Source of the DNA: an uncultured Clostridia bacterium
GTDB lineage: Bacteria > Bacillota > Clostridia > Christensenellales > Aristaeellaceae
Length of the DNA stretch: 19,826 bases
NCBI GenBank assembly: GCA_946409855.1
Contig: CAMJXZ010000018.1
Location: forward strand, 1-19,826
Direction: 5' to 3'
This document shows, piece by piece, positions 1 through 6,749 of this stretch. The translations under genes were made by a program, and so were the position numbers. The notes under the pieces were generated by a model. The model saw only the letters and a list, made by a program, of their open reading frames with translations. It was not told the DNA's origin and made no database searches. Within the stretch, counting starts at the first letter, position 1. Each line of letters begins with the position of its first letter.

Positions 1-1109
1 AGCGGATGAGCGAGGCCACCGGGGAGGACGCCAAAACCATCCACCGGCTGCTGGAGTACAGCGGGGAAGAGCAGCGGTTCCTGCGCGGCCAGGACAACCC
101 GCTCAAGTGCGCCTGCGTGATCGTGGATGAAATGTCGATGGTGGACGTCTTCCTGATGCGCAGCCTCCTCCGGGCCGTACAGAACGGCACGCGGCTCATC
201 CTGGTGGGGGACGCCGACCAGCTGCCCAGCGTCGGGGCGGGCAACGTGCTTCGGGATATCCTGGCGTCCGGCGCGGTGCCCTCCGTGCGGCTGACGGACA
301 TTTACCGGCAGAGCGAGCAGTCCATGATCGTGATGAACGCGCACCGGATCAACCGGGGTGAAATGCCGGTGCTGAACCGGAAGGGGTCGGACTTTTTCTT
401 TGAACGAAGGCCGAACCAGGAAGAGGCGGCGCGCACCGTCGTCTCCCTCTGCGCGGCCAGGCTGCCCGCCTACCTGAACCTCAAGGACGGCTACCACAGC
501 ATCCAGGTGATGGCGCCGGCCAAAAAGGGCGCCTGCGGCGTGTACGCGCTGAACCGGCTGCTGCAGGATACCTTTAACCCGGAGCGCCCCCGCCAGCCCC
601 AGATTACCTTCGGGGACCACGTGTTCCGCCCCGGGGACAAGGTGATGCATATCCGCAACGATTACCAGCTTTCCTGGACCACCGACGCGGGCGGGGAAGG
701 GGAAGGGGTGTTCAACGGGGACCTGGGCTTTGTGACCGGTGTGGACCCGGAGGAGCACACCGTCACCGTCCGGTACGACGACGAGCGGAACGTCACCTAT
801 GAATACAGCCAGCTGGAGGAGCTGGAGCTGGCCTACTGCATTTCCGTCCACAAGAGCCAGGGCAGCGAGTTCCCGGCGATCGTGCTGCCGGTGACCGGCG
901 GCCCCCGGATGCTGCTGACCCGGAACCTGTTTTACACCGCCCTGACCAGGGCGCGGCAGCTGGTGGTGCTGGTGGGCAGCGAACGGGTGATCGCGGAAAT
1001 GGTGAACAACGACTATGTGACGGTGCGCTATACGGCGCTGAAGCAGCGCATCCTGGAGCAGAACGGCCCGGCGGAGATTCCGCAGGAGGTGCCCGGGTGG
1101 GAGGACTGA
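1..1109 (+). CDS. recD2: ATP-dependent DNA helicase RecD2 (5'-truncated by window edge)
   Basis: This is the C-terminal half or less of a superfamily 1B 5'-3' DNA helicase of the RecD2/TraA type, which acts in DNA repair outside a RecBCD complex. The frame is already open at base 3, so the start and the Walker A loop lie upstream of the window. Counting from the ATG at base 6, visible motifs are Walker B (DEMSM, residues 41-45), the GDADQLPSVGAGN motif (68-80), the VHKSQGSEFP motif (281-290) and the arginine-finger motif FYTALTRAR (309-317). The MSEATG...AKTIHRLLEY segment at the left edge is typical of RecD2 just after Walker A. The stop codon overlaps the downstream comF start by 13 bases, so the two genes are translationally linked. 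I am confident of the family. Confidence 0.95.
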   Translation, partial: RMSEATGEDAKTIHRLLEYSGEEQRFLRGQDNPLKCACVIVDEMSMVDVFLMRSLLRAVQNGTRLILVGDADQLPSVGAGNVLRDILASGAVPSVRLTDIYRQSEQSMIVMNAHRINRGEMPVLNRKGSDFFFERRPNQEEAARTVVSLCAARLPAYLNLKDGYHSIQVMAPAKKGACGVYALNRLLQDTFNPERPRQPQITFGDHVFRPGDKVMHIRNDYQLSWTTDAGGEGEGVFNGDLGFVTGVDPEEHTVTVRYDDERNVTYEYSQLEELELAYCISVHKSQGSEFPAIVLPVTGGPRMLLTRNLFYTALTRARQLVVLVGSERVIAEMVNNDYVTVRYTALKQRILEQNGPAEIPQEVPGWED

Positions 1110-1852
1110 TCAGCCCGGAGGGCGCGCTCTGCCTGTCCTGCGGGAAAAGGCGCGGGCTGGTTTCCGGCCTGCCCCTGTGCCCGGCCTGCGCCGGGGAGCT
1201 CGTCCGGGCGGAGCGGCAGCGGGGCACGCTGTGTCCCCGGTGCAAAAGCGTCCTTCCGCCGGGACGTCCCTGCCGCTTCTGCGGAAGGGACCCGGAGGGT
1301 CTTTTGCGCGAGAGCTTCGCGCCGTACCGGTACCGGGGCGTCCCGCGCGCCCTGGCGCTGACCCTCAAGTTCCGGGGGGATACGCGGGCGGCTGCCCTGC
1401 TGGCGCCCGCGATGGCCCGAAGCCTGAAAGCACCCGATTATGACGCCCTGGTGCCGGTGCCGCTGAGCGCCCAGCGCCTTTGGGAGCGGGATTACAACCA
1501 GGCCCGGGAGCTGGCGGAACTGGTCGGGCACCTTGCCGGGATCCCGGTCCGGGATTTTCTGGTCCGCCCGAAAAAGACGGCCCGGCAGACCGACCAGCAC
1601 TCGCTGCGCGGGCGTGTCCAAAACGTGGCGGGCGCTTTCGCGGCCGCTCCGGGCGCGGACTGCGCGGGAAAACGGATTCTGCTGGTGGACGATGTCCGCA
1701 CCACCGGGGCGACGGCCCTGAGCTGCGCCCGGGTGCTCCGGGAGGCCGGGGCGGAGGCAGTCGATCTTCTGACCGCCTGCATCGCCCCCGGTCTTGTCCG
1801 GGGCAGGGCAAGGCCGACGGGAAAGCGCTTCCGGATCGGAAAGAAAGGATAG
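1097..1852 (+). CDS. comF: ComF family protein (zinc-finger phosphoribosyltransferase-like)
   Basis: A 251-residue ComF-family protein. In Gram-positive bacteria ComF is associated with DNA uptake and handling of single-stranded DNA during transformation; the fold is that of phosphoribosyltransferases. The N-terminal third carries four CxxC pairs (C12/C15, C28/C31, C46/C49, C59/C62), as expected for the zinc-binding part. RDYNQA (residues 131-136) is the conserved RxYNQ region, and ILLVDDVRTTGAT (194-206) is the PRPP-binding loop. The start is a GTG at 1097 chosen because AGGAGGT (1084-1090) lies six bases upstream; it sits inside the end of recD2. recO follows three bases after the stop. This is an ordinary, intact family member; whether the organism is transformable cannot be judged here. 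Confidence 0.92.
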   Translation: MGGLISPEGALCLSCGKRRGLVSGLPLCPACAGELVRAERQRGTLCPRCKSVLPPGRPCRFCGRDPEGLLRESFAPYRYRGVPRALALTLKFRGDTRAAALLAPAMARSLKAPDYDALVPVPLSAQRLWERDYNQARELAELVGHLAGIPVRDFLVRPKKTARQTDQHSLRGRVQNVAGAFAAAPGADCAGKRILLVDDVRTTGATALSCARVLREAGAEAVDLLTACIAPGLVRGRARPTGKRFRIGKKG

Positions 1853-1855
1853 ATC

Positions 1856-2581
1856 ATGGCCAACCTGACCACGCAGGGCATCGTCCTGCGCCATGCCGAT
1901 TACCGGGAAAAGGACCGGATGCTCACGCTGCTGACCCCTTTTTCCGGCCGGGTGGACGCCCTGGCCCGGGGGTGCCGCAAGCCGGGCAGCCCGCTGATGA
2001 GCTGCGCGGAGCTGTTCGCCTACGGCGAGTATGTGCTTTACCAGGGCAAGGGCCGGGCCGGCGTGGTCAGCTTTTCGCTGATCGACAGCTTTTACCCCCT
2101 GCGGGAGGATTACGACCGCCTGCGCTACGCTTCCTACATGCTGCAGCTGCTGGAGGCCCAGGCCATCCCCGGCGACCGGGCGGACAAGCTGTTTCAGCTG
2201 CTGATCCGCTCCCTCAAGCGTCTGTGCTACCTGCCGCTGGAGCCGCGGGCTGTGACCGCCGCCTTCCTGCTGATGGACGCCGCCCTGTCCGGCTACCGGC
2301 CCCGTCTGTCCCACTGCGTGCGCTGCGGCAGGCGCCTGGGGGAAGACGAGGCCAGGCTTTTTGACGCGGAGGAGGGCGGCCTGTGCTGCGCGGCGTGCGC
2401 GTCCGGCGGGGCCCCGCTGATGCCCCTGAACAGCAGGGAGCTTTTGTGGATGAAGGATGTGCTGCAGACCGGCATCGAGAAAACGGCCCTGCCCCCCGCG
2501 GACGCCCCGCTGCCCCTTTTGCGCAAGTATCTGGAAGGCAGGCTGGAAGTATCCCCGCCCAGCGGGAAAGGTCTGCTGTAA
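1856..2581 (+). CDS. recO: DNA repair protein RecO
   Basis: A 241-residue RecO, the recombination mediator that with RecR loads RecA onto SSB-coated single-stranded DNA. The N-terminal OB-fold signature is clear (GIVLRHADYREKDRMLTLLT, residues 8-27). A zinc-binding site follows in the C-terminal half (C154/C157 and C178/C181, in CVRCG and CCAAC), as is usual for RecO. Length is normal for the family. AAAGGA (1844-1849) lies six bases before the ATG, inside the end of comF, so recD2, comF and recO look like one operon. About 215 bases without a gene follow; they hold short GC-rich inverted repeats but no hairpin with a T-run, so I cannot place the operon's terminator. Confidence 0.95.
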   Translation: MANLTTQGIVLRHADYREKDRMLTLLTPFSGRVDALARGCRKPGSPLMSCAELFAYGEYVLYQGKGRAGVVSFSLIDSFYPLREDYDRLRYASYMLQLLEAQAIPGDRADKLFQLLIRSLKRLCYLPLEPRAVTAAFLLMDAALSGYRPRLSHCVRCGRRLGEDEARLFDAEEGGLCCAACASGGAPLMPLNSRELLWMKDVLQTGIEKTALPPADAPLPLLRKYLEGRLEVSPPSGKGLL

Positions 2582-2735
2582 GACCGGGCGTTTCCCGGCC
2601 GCCTGCGGAAGGAGCGGAAAACCGTAATCTCCCGTTTCCCGCGTTTTCCCTCTGCCGGCAAAACGCCGGATACAGCCGGTTCGTCCGTCCGGATACATTT
2701 TACAACGGAGAATGCCGCAAAAACGCTGTTTGTTA

Positions 2736-2744
2736 TGTTATCAT
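2736..2744 (+). promoter_or_regulatory. Possible extended -10 promoter for the YARHG gene pair
   Basis: TG-T-TATCAT forms an extended -10 element with 5 of 6 matches to TATAAT. It lies about 55 bases before the ATG at 2798, in the AT-richest part of the intergenic gap. No convincing -35 box is seen at 16-18 bases upstream, which extended -10 promoters tolerate. Tentative. Confidence 0.35.
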
Positions 2745-2797
2745 ACAGGGACGGCAGAGGCGGGCAAAAGGCCTTTCGTCCGGAAAGGGAGATCATC

Positions 2798-3763
2798 ATG
2801 AATACGAAACCTGCATGCAGGAGGAAACTGGCGCTGGCGCTGTGCGCGGCGCTGCTGCTGACGCTGATGCCCGGGACAGGCACAGCCGGCAGCTGCAACC
2901 ACCCCAATCCCCGGGTGTACGGGGAAACGGTAGCCTGCTCCGAACGGATCGACAACGGGGACGGCACCCACACCCGCGTGCTGACCAACTGCATCGTGTA
3001 CGAATGCCCGGACTGCGGGCAGACCTGGGAGGTCTGGGGCGCGGAATACAGCCGGGAGCGGGAACCGCACAAGTACAACGGGGATACCTGCTGGGTCTGC
3101 GGCCACAAAAAGACCTGCAGCCACAGCAATTGGTCGGTGGTCGGCGGGGACGAAAAGTACGTCTCCTGCCGGGACAACGGGGACGGCACCCACACCGAAA
3201 CGATGATCGAGTACATGGACTGCCGCTGCGACGACTGCGGCTATACCTGGTCGACCACCGAGAACAGGACCTACCGGGAAGAGCACCAGTACCTGTACGG
3301 ACAGAATACCTGCAACATCTGCGGCGCGAGAAAGCCGGGCAGCAGCCCCGTCACCCCGCCCGCTCCCCGTCCCGGCCCGTCGGAACCCGCCGGCCAGCTT
3401 GTCCCCGATTCCGGCAGCAGAAGGATGACGGAGAGCGAGTGCTGGAACTGGACTTACGAAGCGCTGGGCTATGTGTATCACGAGATCCTGGCGCGCCACG
3501 GCTTTGTCTTTGACGCGAGCGGCACCTACGCCTGGTACTTTAACAGCCAGTCCTGGTACCGGCCGATTTCCTCCCGAAACAACCAGGCCGTGTATGACAG
3601 CCTGAACGAGACCGAATGGTACAACATCAACCTGATCAAGGAAGTCCGGCAAAAGATGAAGAACCAGGGCACCGACAATCCCGGCGGCCGGCCCGCTCCT
3701 TCCCGGGGCGGCGGCTATGTGCCGCCCTCCGCGCCTCCCCAGGGGGGCGGCGGATTCTTCTGA
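2798..3763 (+). CDS. Exported YARHG-domain protein with two Cys/His-rich repeats
   Basis: A 321-residue protein with a signal peptide (KRK-like basic start, hydrophobic residues 11-24, probable cleavage near residue 30), so it is exported. Residues 33-103 and 107-176 are an internal duplication with a period of about 74 residues. Each copy has CxH, DNGDGTHT, CPDCG or CDDCG followed by TW, a lone His, then CWVCG or CNICG; the conserved cysteines suggest zinc-ribbon-like metal binding or disulfides. A proline-rich linker leads to a YARHG domain (about 203-285, HEILARHGF...YFNSQSWYRP), a domain known from surface and secreted bacterial proteins without a settled function. The tail is Gly/Pro-rich. 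ATG 2798 is chosen over an upstream in-frame codon because AGGGAG (2786-2791) precedes it by six bases and it begins the signal peptide. The next gene is a paralogue. Confidence 0.85.
   Translation: MNTKPACRRKLALALCAALLLTLMPGTGTAGSCNHPNPRVYGETVACSERIDNGDGTHTRVLTNCIVYECPDCGQTWEVWGAEYSREREPHKYNGDTCWVCGHKKTCSHSNWSVVGGDEKYVSCRDNGDGTHTETMIEYMDCRCDDCGYTWSTTENRTYREEHQYLYGQNTCNICGARKPGSSPVTPPAPRPGPSEPAGQLVPDSGSRRMTESECWNWTYEALGYVYHEILARHGFVFDASGTYAWYFNSQSWYRPISSRNNQAVYDSLNETEWYNINLIKEVRQKMKNQGTDNPGGRPAPSRGGGYVPPSAPPQGGGGFF
3470..3501 (+). repeat. Direct repeat, copy 1 (within YARHG domain, first gene)
   Basis: Thirty-two bases identical to 3985-4016, coding for the YVYHEILARHG core of the YARHG domain. 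The flanks are similar but diverged, marking a tandem gene duplication. Confidence 0.9.
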
Positions 3764-3825
3764 CCGTACGTTCCGGCCGCCGCGCCGATGAACCGTCAAA
3801 AGTACATGAATGGGGGTACCTGCCA

Positions 3826-4755
3826 ATGAAAAGGAAACTGCTTGCGCTGCTGCTCGCGCTGACGGCGCTGTGCGCCGCCGTCCTGCCCGCCGGGGCGCTG
3901 GGAAATGATCAGCTGGTTCCTACGTCCAGCACCCAGCGCATGACGAAATCGCAATGCTGGCAATGGACGTATGAAGCGCTGGGGTATGTGTATCACGAGA
4001 TCCTGGCGCGCCACGGGTTTATCTTTGACCCGAACGGCACCTACGCCTGGTATTTTACCAACCAGGCCTGGTACCACGCCATCGCCTCCAGGAACAATCA
4101 GGACGTGTACAACAGCCTCTCCAGGCTGGAATGGGACAACATCAACCTGATCAAGCAAGTCCGCCAGGACATGATCAACACAAACAACAAAAATCCCGGC
4201 GGCAAGCCCGCCCCGAGCCGGAACAGCTACTATTCCACCGGCTATTCCGAGCCCTATCTGTACGACAACAGCTTCAGGGAAGTGCAGATGAGCGGGAACG
4301 TGCGCATGGCCGTCTATTCCGCGCCCAGCACGTCCTCCTGGCGCGGGGCCAACGGCAAGGCCATGTGCACCTCCATGAACGGGTCGCGCAGCGGGGTATA
4401 CGTCGCGGGCCGGGACGGAAACTGGGTCCTGATCGCCTACTACCTGAACCACGGCGCCAATCAGGGCGGCTGGCGGGTCGGCTACGTCCGGCAGAGCGAA
4501 ATGTCCGGCCTGCGGGACAGCGTCCAGCAGCTCTCCTTCCTGTATCAGTACGTGACGATCAACTCCTCCTGCTGGATCACGGACGACCCGCTGGGGTATG
4601 AGGAACCGATCACCCGGCTGAACGCCGGCACGGGCGTGACGCTGCTGCTCCGGTACCGCAACGGCCAGGGGAAGGAATACGCCTACATCGAAACCACCTA
4701 TTACGGCCAGACGCTGCGCGGCTTTGTCCCGCTTTCATGCGTCAGCGGCTATTGA
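3826..4755 (+). CDS. Exported YARHG-domain protein with C-terminal SH3-like region
   Basis: A 309-residue exported protein: signal peptide (MKRK start, hydrophobic 5-20, likely cleavage near GALG at 23-26), a YARHG domain (about 35-115, HEILARHGF...YFTNQAWYHA), a short Asn/Pro/Ser linker, then two segments (about 155-225 and 240-308). These two have the look of bacterial SH3-like modules: VRMAVYSAPS...GVYVAGRDGNWVLIAYY...GWRVGYVR, and VTLLLRYRN...YAYIETTYYGQTLRGFVP. Such modules commonly bind peptidoglycan or other cell-wall ligands. The YARHG part is strongly similar to that of the preceding gene, but the Cys/His repeats are absent. ATG 3826 is chosen because it begins the signal peptide; the GGGGG run upstream (3812-3816) is a weak ribosome binding site. 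It lies 62 bases after its paralogue, so they are probably cotranscribed up to the terminator at 4772. Confidence 0.85.
   Translation: MKRKLLALLLALTALCAAVLPAGALGNDQLVPTSSTQRMTKSQCWQWTYEALGYVYHEILARHGFIFDPNGTYAWYFTNQAWYHAIASRNNQDVYNSLSRLEWDNINLIKQVRQDMINTNNKNPGGKPAPSRNSYYSTGYSEPYLYDNSFREVQMSGNVRMAVYSAPSTSSWRGANGKAMCTSMNGSRSGVYVAGRDGNWVLIAYYLNHGANQGGWRVGYVRQSEMSGLRDSVQQLSFLYQYVTINSSCWITDDPLGYEEPITRLNAGTGVTLLLRYRNGQGKEYAYIETTYYGQTLRGFVPLSCVSGY
3985..4016 (+). repeat. Direct repeat, copy 2 (within YARHG domain, second gene)
   Basis: Second copy of the 32-base identity shared with 3470-3501. The repeats lie 515 bases apart in the same orientation, so recombination between them could fuse the two genes in frame. 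Confidence 0.9.
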
Positions 4756-4771
4756 TCAGTGAACAGCATAC

Positions 4772-4824
4772 GCAAAGAGGAAGGGGCCGCGCCGCGGCCT
4801 CTTCCTCTTTGCAGTATTTTTTTT
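4772..4824 (+). terminator. Intrinsic terminator after the YARHG pair
   Basis: An 18-bp stem (4772-4789 with 4795-4812, one G-T wobble, five-base loop) is followed by a run of eight T at 4817-4824. It is strong in the plus direction. On the minus strand no T-run follows the same hairpin. Confidence 0.92.
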
Positions 4825-4856
4825 GATCTTCCTGGGTATCTGACGCGCGGCAGCGC

Positions 4857-4874
4857 AAAAGCCGCCCGAAGCGG
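4857..4874 (-). terminator. Possible weak terminator of the 4897-5628 gene
   Basis: Read on the minus strand, CCGC-TTCGG-GCGG is followed by C and four T, about 22 bases after the stop codon. The stem is only four pairs, so this is tentative. Confidence 0.35.
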
Positions 4875-4896
4875 TTCACGGTTCAGGCGGTAAAGA

Positions 4897-5628
4897 TTAC
4901 TCGGCGAAGATGATATCGTCCCGCAGCCGGTAGATGGTGGCGCCGTATTTGGGGCGGCAGAAGGCGTCGACAAACCAGTCGATTTCCTTGACGGCGTCCC
5001 ACTGCATCAGCGCGTAGCGGATGCCGTTCTTTTTCTGCCCCTTCATGTTGCTGTCGCACCAGGTGACGGAATCCGTTTCCGGGTCATAATCGGCGGAGAA
5101 CATCATGCTGTGGGCGCCGATGCCGTAATAGTAGTTGGCGCGCATCTGGAAAAAGTCCCCCTTCCTGACCTGCTGAAGGAACCTGCGCGCCCGCTCCCGG
5201 TTTTCCGCCTTGGAGAGGGATTTGTCGTATTTGAAGGTTTCCACCGCGTAAAAGGGGTTGCCGTCGGCGGCCGGAATGTCCTTCCACAGCGCGCCGTAGG
5301 CGGGATCCTTGCACTGCTTGGCGGGGAGATTGTCCGGAATGACCAGCTTGACCTCCGGGAATTCCGCCATGCGGTATTTGGACGCCGCCTGCTTGAAGCA
5401 GTAGACGGTAAAGTTCTTGCATACGTAAATATCGCCGGCGTAATGCGCCCGCTTGAGCTTGCCGTTCGCGGCGTCGTATTCGGCTTTGGCGGCGGCCAGA
5501 ATATCCTCGATCATCCGGTCCCGGGGGGTGATGTCCTCTTCGCTGCGGGCGGATGCGGCCGGAAGCGCGGCGGCGGTCATCCAGACCAGCAGCAGACAGA
5601 GCCAGGTTTTTATATTTTTCCAATTCAT
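4897..5628 (-). CDS. Exported protein of unknown function, possible papain-fold (NlpC/P60- or CHAP-like) hydrolase
   Basis: A 243-residue protein with a signal peptide (basic start, hydrophobic 10-24, probable cleavage after ASA at residue 27). I do not recognise a named family. The layout matches papain-fold cell-wall hydrolases: C70 at the start of a helix-like segment (YVCKNFTVYCFKQA), a GDFFQMR strand at 157-163, H173 in GAHSMMFS, and D192 in a following strand (VTWCDSN). C70, H173 and D192 would be the expected Cys-His-Asp/Asn triad order; this is inference from order and spacing only. The ATG is supported by AGCGGGA about ten bases upstream and by the signal peptide. It has its own promoter (5676-5704) and converges on the YARHG pair. 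Alternative: a non-catalytic exported protein. Confidence 0.8.
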   Translation of the reverse strand: MNWKNIKTWLCLLLVWMTAAALPAASARSEEDITPRDRMIEDILAAAKAEYDAANGKLKRAHYAGDIYVCKNFTVYCFKQAASKYRMAEFPEVKLVIPDNLPAKQCKDPAYGALWKDIPAADGNPFYAVETFKYDKSLSKAENRERARRFLQQVRKGDFFQMRANYYYGIGAHSMMFSADYDPETDSVTWCDSNMKGQKKNGIRYALMQWDAVKEIDWFVDAFCRPKYGATIYRLRDDIIFAE

Positions 5629-5649
5629 GGCGATTCATTCCCGCTTTCC

Positions 5650-5669
5650 GCGCTTTTTAAAAAAAGCGC
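5650..5669. promoter_or_regulatory. 20-bp perfect palindrome at the predicted transcription start
   Basis: GCGCTTTTT-AA-AAAAAGCGC is a perfect palindrome that starts where minus-strand transcription from the 5676-5704 promoter should begin. It could be an operator, or a 5'-terminal RNA hairpin protecting the message. Its arms are real; the role is inferred. Confidence 0.5.
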
Positions 5670-5675
5670 AGTGTT

Positions 5676-5704
5676 ATTATAAGCTAAACCTGGCCGGATG
5701 GCAA
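5676..5704 (-). promoter_or_regulatory. Sigma-A promoter for the 4897-5628 gene
   Basis: On the minus strand TTGCCA (5699-5704), a 17-base spacer and a perfect TATAAT (5676-5681). The predicted start is near 5669, about 41 bases before the ATG. Confidence 0.8.
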
Positions 5705-5750
5705 GCGGACGGGTGGATTTTACATCTGCGGGAACATACCGTCGCAATGG

Positions 5751-5774
5751 AAAAGGACGCCGTGAAGGCGTCCT
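5751..5774 (-). terminator. Intrinsic terminator of the 5821-6429 gene
   Basis: On the minus strand an 8-bp perfect stem AGGACGCC/GGCGTCCT with a five-base loop is followed by TTTT, 46 bases after the stop codon. It separates this gene from the next minus-strand gene, which has its own promoter. Confidence 0.75.
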
Positions 5775-5820
5775 CTCCCGGTATGGCAGGCTGTATGATG
5801 GGCTCAGCGGTCCGCTTCCG

Positions 5821-6429
5821 TTATTTGGCGGTATAGATTTTCAGGGGATATTTGCGTTCCTGCTCGTCATAATAGTTTTTTTCGGAGCTGGTCAGCTTGC
5901 CCCAGGCGTCCGCTTTCATGATCAGCCTGGCCGCGTGCTTGAAGCTGTTCGAATAATCCGACCCGGAGATGGTCTGACGGAACTGCTTGCCGATGGTGTA
6001 GAAGGTGATGCTCATCTTGCTGGCGCCGGCAAGCGCTTCCACCACCTGTCTCCCGTTCTCCCCGAGATCCACGGAAGCCGAGCCGTCGGACAGCGATTCC
6101 AGTTTTCGATAGGAATAGGTTGTTTTCCCGATGGCGATATCCAAACCGGTCGCCTTGAAATTGACTTTCCGGGTCTTTGGATCCACGATATATATCTGCA
6201 GGTAGGGGGCCATGGTATTGGATCTGCCCCCGTCCTGGCACAGATAGCAGATGACGTAAGCGTCTGAGTAACTCAGAACGATTCTTTCAAAATAAGACCA
6301 TCTTCCATTGTCTTTTTTCTCATAGTTGTCTTCATACCGGAAGATCGATTCGTCGATTTTGTCGGCCAGCGCGCAGGTGCAGCCGAGCAGCAGCGTCAGG
6401 CAGAGCAGCAGGGCGGTCAGTCTTTTCAT
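5821..6429 (-). CDS. Exported protein of unknown function
   Basis: A 202-residue protein I do not recognise. Residues 1-22 are a signal peptide. It could be cut by signal peptidase I after ALA (residues 20-22), or by signal peptidase II before C17 in LLGC, which is a passable lipobox; the data do not choose. The mature part looks like a small beta-rich domain (SYFERIVLSYSDAYVICYLC, APYLQIYIVDPKTRKVNFKA) with a charged C-terminal tail. There is no known catalytic motif. AAAGGA lies nine bases before the ATG. A perfect-box promoter (6494-6523) drives it and a terminator (5751-5774) ends it, so it is a single-gene unit. Its neighbour on the same strand is also exported, but nothing shows that they work together. 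Confidence 0.8.
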   Translation of the reverse strand: MKRLTALLLCLTLLLGCTCALADKIDESIFRYEDNYEKKDNGRWSYFERIVLSYSDAYVICYLCQDGGRSNTMAPYLQIYIVDPKTRKVNFKATGLDIAIGKTTYSYRKLESLSDGSASVDLGENGRQVVEALAGASKMSITFYTIGKQFRQTISGSDYSNSFKHAARLIMKADAWGKLTSSEKNYYDEQERKYPLKIYTAK

Positions 6430-6493
6430 GTTGCATATTCCTTTCTGTTCGGTCGGCAGGGGAAACAGACATATAGGACATTTTTCTAGTATG

Positions 6494-6523
6494 ATTATAG
6501 CCTGACAAAACGGTTGATGTCAA
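6494..6523 (-). promoter_or_regulatory. Consensus sigma-A promoter for the 5821-6429 gene
   Basis: On the minus strand a perfect TTGACA (6518-6523), an 18-base spacer and a perfect TATAAT (6494-6499). Predicted start near 6487, giving a leader of about 58 bases. It is one of the strongest-looking promoters in the window and faces away from the metG promoter. Confidence 0.88.
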
Positions 6524-6636
6524 GCCTTTTTGGACATGTTTCAAAATGTAATGAAGCGGCGTTCCGGTGCGGGAAAACGATTGCGGCGGCTGCCGGCTTA
6601 CGTACACGGCGGCCGTCGGCTGACGGAAACATTTCC

Positions 6637-6665
6637 TTGCATTTTCGGCTGTTTCCTCTTATAAT
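6637..6665 (+). promoter_or_regulatory. Promoter of metG
   Basis: TTGCAT (6637-6642), a 17-base spacer and a perfect TATAAT (6660-6665). Predicted start near 6672. The short leader carries one hairpin (6692-6713, GGAACC-GGC-GGTTCC extended past a one-base bulge) without a T-run. No T-box consensus is seen, so this leader does not look tRNA-regulated. Confidence 0.7.
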
Positions 6666-6749
6666 AATTGGTAACGCGTCCGGACAGAACTCCGGGGAAC
6701 CGGCGGTTCCCGGCCTGGGAAGCAGATCATGGAAAGGAAACGATGGAAA

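Noticed and set aside
2582..2720. Terminator after recO
   Set aside because: Short inverted repeats such as CCGGG-CGTTT-CCCGG are present but none leads into a T-run; not called.
6541..6728. T-box or riboswitch upstream of metG
   Set aside because: No T-box consensus, no hairpin with a T-run, and the leader is only about 60-80 bases from the predicted start.
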